DNA of 64,000 nt from assembly GCA_033060915.1 (NCBI GenBank), contig CM065397.1, positions 16,739,501 through 16,803,500 on the forward strand, written 5' to 3'. The notes under the pieces were generated by a model that saw only the letters and a program-made list of their open reading frames with translations, ran no database searches and was not told where the DNA came from. The translations under genes were made by a program, and so were the position numbers. Positions 12,901-24,000 of this stretch are shown one piece after another. The DNA is from Euryodendron excelsum (lineage: Eukaryota; Streptophyta; Magnoliopsida; Ericales; Pentaphylacaceae). Position 1 is the first letter of the stretch. Each line of letters opens with the position of its first letter.

Positions 12901-15900
12901 ATAAAAGTAGTTGTTTTTTATTTTTGTTTTTACATATAAAGTTTACTCATAACGAAAGAAGACATATAAATGAGTAACTATCAAAGTTTAGGCAGAACAA
13001 GTTAAATGAATGGAAAGTAGTAAAATACAATGACTTTTCCCGAATTGCTTAAAACATTATTACTTTGCCAAATAAAAAAATACAAAAATAACTTGAAAAC
13101 AAAGTGAACAGCTTGAACCCCACGAATAAAAAAATGCCAAGCTTTTATCTATTGCAAATGAAATAAACTATAAAAAGTAATATACAGAAGAGAAGAAAAA
13201 TATCGAAATAAATATTCACATAAAAAAAGAAAAAAATGTTGGTGTTTATAGTTGCTAAAATTAGACAAGAAATCAATTTGTAGCAAAACAACCACAAACA
13301 AACAACAGCAGAAAAAAGAAACACCCGATGAAAGAGAAAGAAGAAAGAAAGTTAATACAAAGATAAATCATAGAGCATATGAAAGCAGTCTCATAAAGAA
13401 CAAATGAAAAAGAAACAAAAAAACGTATTGCTAGCACGAAAAAGATCCAAATAAAATATATCAAGTGAAGAATGAAAAATTGTACAGCATACAAAAGAAA
13501 TCCAATAAAGAACAAAGTAAAGATAAATACAAAACCACCGCTATAACTCTAGTAGTCTAGATTAAAAAGTAAAAATAAAAACTCACCAAACACTATCAGC
13601 AGTGCATGAATTTACAAGTCAACCTGCAGCAAAATAACCACAAACACATAACCCTAAAATATATCAACTAAAAGATGAGAAATTGTACAGCATTGAAAAG
13701 AATTCCAACAAAAAACAAAGTAAAGATGCACACAAAAGAACGCTATTATTACAGTAGTCTAGATTAAAAAGTAAAAATAAAAACTCACCAAACACTACTA
13801 GCAACGCACAAATTTACAAAGAACAGGACAATTTCTTTCCTACAACTTCTAAAGGAATCAAAGAGGGTAAAGCAGAGAGGCCAAAACCATTATAGAACAT
13901 ATGAAAACAAAGCTAAAATAGAGAAGAGCATTGCAGAATACCGAAATTGAGCTTTCTTCAATCTTCAACAAACAATAGATAAGAAGCAGAAGGTGAAAGC
14001 ACTTATGTCATCTACAAGAGCTACCAGCAAAAAGATTAGTCAATAGACAAACTGAAGAGCAAAAAAATAGTTTACACCTGATTGAAATGGGAGGACATCA
14101 GTTTTTTTTATATATAGTAAGGATTGTTAATAAAACTCAATACTATCACTTATTCAAAATCATTTAACAAAAGAGAAAAAAATTTCCAATCAATGAGATA
14201 GGAATATTGTGCAAAGCAATTTAGAGAAAAAGTATGTAATAAGCAATTTAAACATATAGATGAGAGAATCAAGGACACAGAGGTTACCTTCTTTTACACA
14301 ACAAAAAAAAGAGTAGCACTATAATTCATTTGTGATTCATCTATGAGAAGACATGACCTATTGAGTTCTCCCATTGCCGAGGCATAGATTACCAGCACTT
14401 TTTAGAGTTTTTACAACATCTTCATGGGTATGTGTTTATGCCATTTGAGTAATGTGTTAGCTTGTAGAACTATTCACCTAGCTTGACTTGAAATTTATTT
14501 TTGAGAAATAGTTTGCACAATAGACCATATAATAATAAGGGAAAAAAATAAAATTGACACTGAATATATACCAAGTTTCAAGAACATGAACTCTTGAGAA
14601 TGTTCTTCAAGCAATTGAACATAGAAATTACTCACTAAGCTTACATGGTAATACTTTCATAGAAATACAAAACAAAATTATGTAACTAAGGAAGCATCTA
14701 AAAATCAAAAACCAACTCCAATAATAGAACCAAAGGAAATTACATAACTAATGAAATAAATCAATTATATATAGACAACGAATATATATATGCATTACAA
14801 AAATAATATAACTAATGCAAGAAATTAATTAAACAAGAACAATGTATTAAATTAGAAAACAATAAACAAGGAAAATAGTAACATTTAGGCCAAAAGAATG
14901 ATAGCTGGAAAAATATGCATATCATAGCAACAATAAGAATCATTTAAAAGATATTTTCTTGTTTTCTTAGGTACACTTCTTTAATGAACCACAAAGATAA
15001 CGCACAACAGGAACCCTTGTGAGATAGAAAATAACACTTATCATAAAAACCAAGCAACTAATTGATCTACAAACTACAAAAAGGAAGATCCAAAGAGAAA
15101 AAGACAAAATACGTTAATTTAAACAACAATAAGAGAGAAAATCTATATCTCCTTACCTATAGTTTCTAAAACCAAATTTAGATTTGACTAATAAATTTAC
15201 AAATTGGTTTGTAATTGAAAATAATTATATACAAAATAAATTTCTATTTCTTTCATTGGGCCCCTAGAAAGGACCAAAAAACAAAAAAAACAAAACAAAA
15301 CAACCTCGGCAAACAAATTGATTAAGAAATAAAAGTACTTTCCTCAAGATAGCCACAAACAAAAGAAGGGATATCAACCAACAAACATAGAAGATCAACG
15401 TTGAAAGTAATAAAAGCACAAAACACATAAACCTGTAATACAAAAAAACAATGTGAAGAGCGAAAAAATTGCATATATCCATATGGAAAAACAAAAAATT
15501 CAAAATAAATCAAAAGGGGGCTAAGAACAAAAAAAACGCACGTGAACGATCAAACAACTACAAAGGAACTTCATAAAACAAATATTTGGACAACAAAGAA
15601 ACGAACTGAGAACACATTAAGAGCCAAACAAACAGAGCACATAATGAAAGAACATTTGCTCATTATTACTTACAAATTCTGAAGTAGCAAGAGATCACCC
15701 TCGAACAAAAAACCAAAAATCACATAAACCTTGGAACAGCAAAAAAGAATCAGAAAGGGGGAAAAAATTCAAAAAAGACATATTCATATAGGAAAACAAA
15801 AACAAAAAAGCAAAATTGATATACACAAACCCATAATAAATCAAAAAGATAAAAAGCAAAGCAGGAACAAATGAAGATTTGGTTGTGATTATGTATTATC

Positions 15901-16954
15901 TTGAGCTTTCATACTAAGAAACGAAGATGGAGCACAGAAAATGCAGCCATCGAAGAACACATGAAGACAAAGCCATGAGAGAAACAGAGAGAGAGGGCTC
16001 GCAGAGCATAGAAAACATATTTCCAATTGAAAGAAGATAAGATTTCCCAAGCAAAGATAAGCACTACGAGTAGGTGAAAGAGCACTTAAGTGCTTTGCAA
16101 GAGCACACCATCAATCAATTCAACGCCCTCGATGCTCGCAAGAAGCCAAACATAATTACACACAAAGTTCTAATTTTACCCATTAACAAAAGCCAAAAAC
16201 AGTGTGAAAGGTGAGCGTTAACCCTGGAGAACAATGGGCACAACCAATCACTGTACACTACATACATACAGATCTATATATATATATATATATTTATATC
16301 TGAGATGTAATTTCGTTTTTATCCTTCACTAAAAGCCAACTTAAAACCAACAAAAGCCCAACAAAAAAAGGGAAGGAAGGGCAAAAGAGGCATTTTGCCC
16401 CGATTGAAATGGGAGCACATTGGCTCTTTATATATAGGAGGGATAAGGATATGTACCTTTCTGAAGTGAAAGGAAGAATGAGAAGAAGAGGAACATGGGA
16501 AAGGGAGAGGAGGAATCAAGCCATTTTTTGTCATTGTTTAATGTTGCACTAGTTTATTTTTGTGATGGGTGAGTTTGTTCTCATCAATGCTGATGAGATT
16601 GGATAAGTAAGTGCTCTAAAAAATCTCATCATTTTTCTGCTCCTCTAGATTGGTTCTCAACTAGTTTTCAACTTCATTTGTAGGTTTTGATGAGATTAAA
16701 GATGTTAATGGCTCCAAAATGTGTTATGTATTGTTTTCTCATTGTTTCTGAGTTGAATTCCGTGAGTGGGTTATGCATGGGACGTCACTAGTTGTTGGAA
16801 TCACGAATGTGACAGTAGGTTATGCATGTATGATCATCCGTATGGAGTCTTAAGGCGATGAAGAAGATGAATGGATGATTTGGCTAACGGATTTGATTTT
16901 GTGTTGTGGAATTTGTGTATTTCCCTTCTCTCCTATGTTCCCGTTCTCCCCTTT
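12901..16954. other. Non-coding, A-rich right arm of the large element
   Basis: A exceeds T and C usually exceeds G on this strand, the reverse of the left arm. Frames on the minus strand are Phe/Leu-rich readings of T-rich sequence and are not called. A TA microsatellite is at 16269-16292. The duplication at 13450-13830 is listed separately. Confidence 0.5.
13450..13830 (+). repeat. Tandem duplication (~200-bp period)
   Basis: 13450-13620 and 13660-13830 share a block of about 40 identical bases beginning 'tagtctagattaaaaagtaa' (first at about 13551, again at about 13753), together with 'gaaaaattgtacagca' upstream. Related but more diverged sequence occurs near 13270 and 15330 ('ccacaaacaaa…'). 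Confidence 0.75.
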
Positions 16955-17220
16955 TTTCCAGTTCGGTAAACACATGTATAATTGTATCGTACGTATGCAA
17001 CACATCAGTGTCATGTGAGGGGCACATGATATGTAAGGGCAAGAGGCGGGGCCCCACGAGTTGCACATAACTATTTTTCATCAGTTTTCCAAATGTCCGT
17101 TAATGATTGGATCAATTACGTAGGTTTTCCAAATTTAAAGGACAAATTTGTTACAATTGCAACTGTAAGCACCTAATTGAAACTGAAGGTAAATTACAAG
17201 AATCATTAGTGTAATTTGTC
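16955..17220 (-). repeat. Right arm of long terminal inverted repeat
   Basis: Inverted counterpart of 1847-2115. The outer end reads GACAAATTACACTAATG on the minus strand, against GGGTGAATTACACAAATG at the left end. Confidence 0.6.
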
Positions 17221-18570
17221 TTTTTTTTTTACCTTTAATTTTAAAAATTGTAGAGCTACATTTATTTCTATTTTAAATAATTGTGAGAAATGTTTAATTA
17301 ACACATCTCCCTCTCCCTCTCCCTCTCTCTCTCTCTCTGGGAACAATGTTAAATATTTTATTTCTGTTAGGAGTATTATGCTGGTAAATTCCATGGACAA
17401 AAACATTTTAATTGTAATTCATAGCTTGATTTTGTATTGAAGTCAAACAAGTCCCCAACAATTCACAAATTTGAAAACTCAAAATTCCTCATATTATGGT
17501 TTGAGATCAATAGATATTAGAGAAATAGTCAATATTTATTGCACTAAGTATCCGTGAACAGCATTAACACATATTGAAGAAATCCTTTGTTGTCTCTATG
17601 TGACGTTCAGAAAATCTGTTTAGTTGTCTTAAATGTGCTCTAGGATGTAAAACAACTTGTGTGTGGAATGTGGTGCATTCTATCTAGTAGAATCCAAAAA
17701 TATCGTGTGCCTCGATATTAAAGAAAGTACTGGAACACCATATTATAGTGATTCTATATATAATCGTGAGATTCAATCTTACAAAGAGAACACACTTAGA
17801 AGACCGTGGATTTGACATCCAAAGGTGCATGGATGCGATAAAATTAAGTTTGTGAGATAAAGTCCAATCCATCTGTCCTTTAGGTCGGGTAAATCCAAGT
17901 CTTTACCCAAGGATTTTTCAATTGATATTGGAACAAGTTCATTAAATATAAAGTTTTCAGTAAAATCTTTCTGTGTGTGATCCTCTGAATTCATGGACAT
18001 GGATTTATTAATAAAAAAAATGCATGTTAGTTCTCCACTATTTGATGAACTAGAAAATTACACCACATATACACATGAAATTAGAGGTATAGCTAATGGC
18101 ACATCTTAATTGTGTTAATAACTCTAGTGAGGCAGCAAAATCAATTGATAGTTACTCTAAATTGTGAATAATCAAAAGATCTTTAACAAGCCTATGCTTA
18201 GTATTATAGTAATATTTGCAGTGTTATAAGTTGAAAAGTTATAGTCAAGTTGACTGCCATACTAAGAACAATTGAGAAGGAGAGAAAAAATTATTCAGTG
18301 TTCTTGGAGTACCAACTGTCCATGTTCTTACTCTTACATGGGGTGAGAGACTCACCCCCATCTGAGAGGAGGAGCATGGATGATGTGATCCTCTAGAAGT
18401 ACTAAATAATTTATTGAAAAAGAGAGATTTACTGTGACACAAAAGATTGATGAGTCTTTTTGACTTGAGGTATGATAATATTAAATTGCTTAACAAGAAC
18501 AATGCACTTGGAAAAGACTTGCATACTAGTGTTAGTGGAAGAAGAATCTACTAACGAGACTATCAATACC
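17221..18570. other. Intergenic, no gene recognised
   Basis: Contains a CTCCCT/CT microsatellite at about 17307-17338. Short frames on both strands have no recognisable similarity. Confidence 0.5.
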
Positions 18571-18574
18571 AATA

Positions 18575-18940
18575 AGGTGGTAGTTGAGTTGGTTTGAACA
18601 ATTATGCTTAAAATTTCACTCTTCTCCCAATAATCGCATGTTCGAATTTATTTGTGGTGGGAGTTGCATGAATCAAATGCTGTTGAGAAGGAGTTGAATG
18701 ACGCTTACACTTCGATGGGATTGCAGTGATTTAAATCGAACATTTCGTAGTGGGTGAGATCCCTTATCGTTACGCCCAAGGGAGTTACTACATTAGTTGT
18801 CCCTTTTCACCTTTTTCAACCTAGCAAAAAAAAACTCTAGCCCCAGCTTGGATGGTCTGCCTTTAATCAAATCAGGAAGAGAATTAGTCTGAGTTACGCG
18901 AAGCTACTCGGATACCCTTGATAGCATAACAAAAAAAAAA
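18575..18940 (+). mobile_element. SINE-like element (tRNA-derived)
   Basis: A possible A box ('ggtggtagttgagttgg', from about 18578) and B box ('gcatgttcgaatt', about 18638) are spaced as in a tRNA promoter. The 3' part carries the plant SINE tail pattern 'attagtctgagttacgcgaagct…cggatacc' (about 18881-18918), followed by an A-rich end at about 18930-18938. Target duplications were not identified. Confidence 0.55.
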
Positions 18941-19121
18941 TAGCACCCTTAGGACACTGTAAAATAATCTATTCTAATATATATAAGGCAGCACATTAGA
19001 ATTTGCGTATAGTTTATACCACACCAAAACAATCAAAGTCAAATAAATAAATTATATTTCAAACCACTAAGTCCACTAGTTAACTGCACGGGTAAAAATG
19101 GAAGAGCGCTGAATAATTTCT

Positions 19122-19374
19122 GTAAGGGTAAAAACTTATCTTTCTATGATCAAGGCCTCCAGTTAACAAAAGGACTAACTAAGATGTAATAAAAGGGCTA
19201 ACTAAATTAAAAGCACCATGTTTAAAAATTACGAAAAATAAAAAATAAAAGTCATGAAAGTAAGAATTGGATGTGGAAATCTAAGATGTAATAAAAGGAC
19301 TAACTAAATTTGGGCTTGATCATAGAAAGATTTGGAACAAACAGAGCCTTAGTGGTTTACAATTTACCCTTACA
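19122..19374. mobile_element. Small inverted-repeat element (MITE)
   Basis: The ends read GTAAGGGTAAA and TTTACCCTTAC. A second inverted pair, 'atctttctatgatcaag' and 'cttgatcatagaaagat', lies about 15 bp in on the left and 40 bp in on the right. Inside is a short direct repeat, 'taagatgtaataaaaggrctaactaa', present twice. No clear target duplication. Confidence 0.6.
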
Positions 19375-20125
19375 GTTAACTGGTCTACTATTTATCCTGC
19401 CTCATACATAGCCTCACACACATTAGCCGTTTAAAGAAAGTTTAATTATAGGCTTTACAAGGATTATGATTTCTATCATTTTTGCTCTATTTTCATAATC
19501 ACTCATTTAGTTGTCTTCCTAAATTTTATTCAATTTGGATAGATTTTTGTAGGTACGTCACTCATTATTTTTCAATATTTGTAGGTCATTGATGAACCAG
19601 AGAGTGGAGCTTCTTTCGATGCAAAACACTGCCCTGTTACAAGATTGATTATTGGCTTCTTGAAGGATGGTTTCACCGGATATTGGTCGGAGAGTTTTAT
19701 AAGACTGGTGAAAATGTTGATAAAGTAAAGGGAAGAAAACCATCAAAACCCAGGTGACCACCATTGGTAAATAATGTGATTTCTCTTTGACTCTCTTTAT
19801 ATACACTGCTGGGTTTTGCATTTAATTGAAAGACAGGATAATGGATGGAACCGTACATATGGAGTGGAAAGCTTAGGGCCCCTTAGAAATGCCGAGTACA
19901 ATGGATAAAAACACTAGCAAGAATTAATGCTTGAAATTGTATTTTGCTCAATTGAACGACACTTTTGTGTTTTGTCTTCGTTATAAAAGGGAAAACAAAC
20001 AAAGACTCCAGAAAAAAATGTGAGCTCTCTTAATATCAGCATATTTACTAGATACCATTTGGTTTGAGATTGCATTTGAGTAGCTACTATAAAAAGAGGT
20101 AGGCTATAGATAATCGCGATTGTCC
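19375..20125. other. Intergenic, nothing recognised
   Basis: No supported gene. Minus-strand frames of about 70-87 codons here have no recognisable similarity. Confidence 0.45.
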
Positions 20126-20129
20126 CACA

Positions 20130-20790
20130 CAATTAGTTGCTGTCTGTCACATCAATTAGACCTTACATTCCGCTGATGTAGCAAATAGTTATTAACTGAA
20201 GGTGAGGCCCATCTAATGTGGCAAACTGCGACTGTCCTTAGCAACAACCTATATAAAAAAAACCTTGAGTTTTTTTTACAAGATTTTTTATTTTATGATG
20301 TTAAAATATAGTATTGCACATGCATCATAGGGCCCCACCTTCGGCCAGTAGCTGTCTGCCACATCATTTGGATCCCACTTTCAGCTGATGTGACAAACAG
20401 CTATTGGATGAAGGTAGAGCCCATCTAATGTGACGGATAGTCACTGGGTATGTTGGACAGCCACGACTGTCCTTAGCAATAACCAGTATAAAAAACCTTA
20501 CGTCTTTTTGACAAGATATTTGATTTTATGATGTTAAAACGTAATATTGCACAAGCACCATTGGGCCCTACCTTCAACCAACAGTTGTACGCCATATTAA
20601 TTGTGCCAACCTTTAACTGAGGTGATAAACAACTACTAACTAAAGGTAGAGCCCATCTGATGTGTTGAATAGTCATCGACTGTCTTTAGCAATAGTCACT
20701 GTAACCAAAAAAAAAATCCTTGAGTCTTTTTAACAAAATATTTTATTTTATGATGTCAAACATAATATTGCACAATGTATTCCACTCTCA
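20130..20790 (+). repeat. Tandem repeat, three copies of ~215-235 bp
   Basis: Equivalent anchor points 'tataaaaa…acctt' fall at about 20251, 20486 and 20699. Each is followed by 'atttatgatgttaaa-atattgcaca', 'gggcc…accttc', 'ctgatgtg', 'gtagagcccatct' and 'gactgtccttagcaa'. The array ends about 300 bp before the start codon of the gene at 21093 and may overlap its promoter. Confidence 0.85.
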
Positions 20791-21092
20791 ACAAAATATA
20801 ATATAAATAATCCCTCCTCACATTATATATTAATTATCACCGCCATTCCAATCTCGTAATACCACTCATCCCGCAAACAAATGAAACCATCCTGTAAAAT
20901 AAAAACCCCCCATCATAGCTTTTGATCACAAAAATACGATTCTCCATACAGCTCTTCAATTTTTCATTCTCGTCCTTTCCCGATAATCCGAGACTGAGAG
21001 TAGCAGTACATAAACACAGAAACCCCTTTTGGTTATTGGTAACGGCCGACTAGAGAGGGCTGATCACTTTCACCGAAGGATCCAAATCAAGC
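20791..21092 (+). promoter_or_regulatory. Promoter and 5' leader of the DUF4050 gene
   Basis: About 300 bp between the tandem repeat and the ATG. It is C/T-rich toward the start codon ('gctcttcaatttttcattctcgtcc'), as in many plant leaders. The start codon context is 'caagcATGtc'. No convincing TATA box can be assigned. Confidence 0.4.
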
Positions 21093-24000
21093 ATGTCCTT
21101 TCACAGGTCTCTCTCTTTCTTTGCAGGTTGATTGGTTGCTAAGAAAACTCAGGAAAATTGAGTAGAAAATTTTTAATTATTCAATTCGATTTTTTTTTTT
21201 TTTGGGTTTCTTTTCCTTTTAATTTCCTGCTCTCTCTGAGAAACCAATCGGAGAATGGCTATGAATTTTAATTACTGATTTGCAGGTTATTGAGCTCTCT
21301 TCTTCTTCGATTGGACGTCTGGCGATTGAGATCTGTTCTTTGACGGTTTGTTTTCGTGATTAAATGCAATTCTGTCGATCAGTTCTCTCTTGGATCTGCC
21401 ATATCTTAGCATGCATGGGGTCTGTCCTTCCCTTCCCTCTATAAATATCTGTGTATATAAACATTATCCATGCATTTAGAAGTTAGTTTCTACTTTCCCT
21501 CTCTTCCTCTGGCTGGAAGCCCTGTTTGGCAGTTGGGAAAATGGTAGAAAAGGGAACCACCTGAAACATTGAAACTCTGCAAATTTTCCATTCTTTTCTC
21601 TTTTTTCTTTTTTTTCTTTTTTCTTTTTCCCGAAGATAAACAACATAAAGAATAAAATATTGTAATATCAATAACCTTTTCTTTTCTCCCCCCTCAGTTT
21701 CACGGGTATTGAAACGAAGAATTGGAGTTTCTTTGCGTAGTTTAACTGTGCTCAGATGGAGATCCGATCTCTGATATCACTTTTTACTGGAGTATTGTCG
21801 ATGGACTTCATTGCCTCACCCGGACTTCATTACGTCACCCTTACCCGTCTGAAGATTGCCTATGTCGTTAATCAAGTTTGTTAGTTTATGCATTCTCAGA
21901 TTGCTCGTTGATCTGTTCCCTGTGGGAATTTAAAGGAACTCTTGGTTTTGGCCTCGTTTTTGCCCTATTGTCCTTGACTAGTTATTGTGATGTTAATTGT
22001 GTTGTTTGCCTTGATGATCGTCATTTCACTTCTAAGGGTTGCATTTTTCTTGGCACCAATCTTGTTTCTGGGCTATCCAAAAAGCAACCTATGGTTTCTT
22101 ATTCCAATGCTTTGGCGGACTGACGGAATCCGCGCTCACCACCATGGAGCTTATGATGGAGCTTACATGGATTCAATATCTTTTACACAAGTTGGGAATC
22201 TTTCTACCGACCTCACCAATTCAAAACAGTATAATGTTCTGACTAAAGAGTTGTCTACAAGGTGGATAATGATATCAAGTTAGATATTTCTCATGTATAT
22301 CCAAGATTAAGACTATCATATAGTTAAGGCTTATCATCTGTATTCTGTTATGTTCTAATATATCAGAGCTTGATGTATGTCCCTAGATGTGTGTACCAAT
22401 ATTCTGTGTGTGAGGGGTCAGAGGGAGCTTACTGGACTAGTAGAGAGACCAGTAGCAGAGGCTCGTCTGGGAAGTTATGGTGTGCGCTACAACGGTGAAG
22501 ACCAACGAAGGTGGAGGAGAGAGAGAGCTGAGGTAGTTCTAGGAAGAGAGAGAGAGAGTGGCAGTAGAGAAAGAGAGCTTTGGTCCAGGGAGGGACCTTA
22601 GACTTGCTGCTTTGTGGCTGATATTGTATATGCTGGAGAAGGAGATGTCCTCCCTTTATATAGGCGTGAGAGCCTGGGGAGGAGCACCAACCATGCATGT
22701 CAAGTCACATCATAGCCCACTCTCCTAAGGAGACTGATGAGAGGTCAACTCTGCAACCCACAGTCCTCCGCTAGTGGATAGCTAGGATTTGGGCTAAGCA
22801 TTGGAGAGTTGACGTGCATTAAATGCAAAGTTGACATACATGCAATATATCCTTGATGGAGATGTTCTCTTTCTCTCTCTCAAACTGGTCAAAGGGCATG
22901 TCCCTTAAGGGGGGACAAGAGCACCTTGACAAACTCTCAACTCTAGCCTCTAATTCACAAGCCTCTTGATAGTCTCGCGAGGGTGACCCCGAGGGGTTCC
23001 TAGGTCCTACTTTCAACCTAGGTTGCATGAAGATGTCTTAAGTGATCATGAGTAGAGCACCCCTTGGAGCTTGAGTCTGAAGGAGCGGAGCGTATGGAGG
23101 GAGAGCCTTGCTGAGGGAGAGCCTCTCTGAAGGACGGGCAGGCTCACTTAAGGAAGAGCTTGGCAGAGAGTGAGCCTTACTTATGGAGTGGAGAACCTCA
23201 CTAAGGGAGGAGGCCTGACTACATCCTTGTGAGGCTTTGTGGAGTATTTCACGTGGAGGTGACATGGCGCATGGACCTGTGTGCCATGTAGAGGTGACAT
23301 GCATACATGGACCCATGTACCTACATTCTGAAAACTAGGGTGAACAATTACTAACTATCTTTGTGTTCATTTAGTTAGAAGGTGCCTTGAAGGGATAGTT
23401 CTTAGGGAAGCCTAGGTGGATTCCTAAAAATGTCTTTTCTCTTTCTTCTTTTTCTTTTTTCTCAAAATCACTATTCTCGGGTAATTCACAGACCCAAAAG
23501 TGCCCTTTTCAGCTGGAAAACCTTAACTAAAATTCAACTCTAATCCCTTCCCCTACCTAGTAGCCTTCAATTTAACCATTAAAGCCCTAAATTACACACT
23601 GTGTAGGCCCTGACATAGCCTTTTTTTTCCCCTGAAAATCCAGCAAGCTGCCACTTTTGAAAACCAAACCAAATCTCACATTTTTCCATTTGAAAGCCCT
23701 TGAAGTTCTTCTATCTTAACCGAAACTCACCAGAATTCCTATTGTTAGGCCTTGGTTTCCTAATTTGTCCTACATCACCCTGGAGAAGAATTAAATGGTC
23801 CTACATCACCCTGTTTTCAATATATCAACCCTTTCCCCCCTTATTATCAAAGAAGAATGTTTGGAGAAATACTCTTGCTTTTATCTCTCATTCTTGTTGC
23901 TTTGAGTTCATTGCAAATAGGGTTCCCTGGGATGAACAATTTAGAACTCTGTTGGATGCCTAACATTCCAGTAATTTAATTATGTTACTGCAAAGTCCTT

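Larger units (their letters stand above)
1847..17220. mobile_element. Possible giant Mutator/foldback-like element
   Basis: The left end (GGGTGAATTACAC…, 1847 to about 2115) and the reverse complement of the right end (about 16955-17220) can be aligned by eye over about 270 bp. Shared blocks in the same order include 'caattgtaacaaa', 'ttgtccttta', 'attgatccaa', 'cattaacg', 'aaaactgatg' and 'catgtg…ctca'. Identity is roughly three quarters, judged by eye. Both ends sit against T tracts ending in A (TTTTTTTA on both sides), which could be an 8-9 bp target duplication but is low in complexity. Long TIRs point to the Mutator superfamily or a foldback element. No transposase frame is visible. The 1501-bp solo LTR at 6801-8301 is a later insertion, leaving about 13.9 kb. 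It could instead be two separate related elements in opposite orientation. Confidence 0.5.

Noticed and set aside
13273..15513. Phe/Leu-rich minus-strand frames as membrane proteins
   Set aside because: They are short readings of T-rich repetitive sequence, with overlapping alternatives in other frames and no conserved motif.
21878..22283. Overlapping plus-strand frames (up to 98 codons) in the first intron of the DUF4050 gene
   Set aside because: Three frames overlap with no recognisable similarity. They could be unspliced leader or intron; no in-frame link to the family protein.
22377..23316. Frames on both strands around 22400-23300
   Set aside because: They fall in the solo LTR at 22407-23325 and reflect its purine-rich composition.
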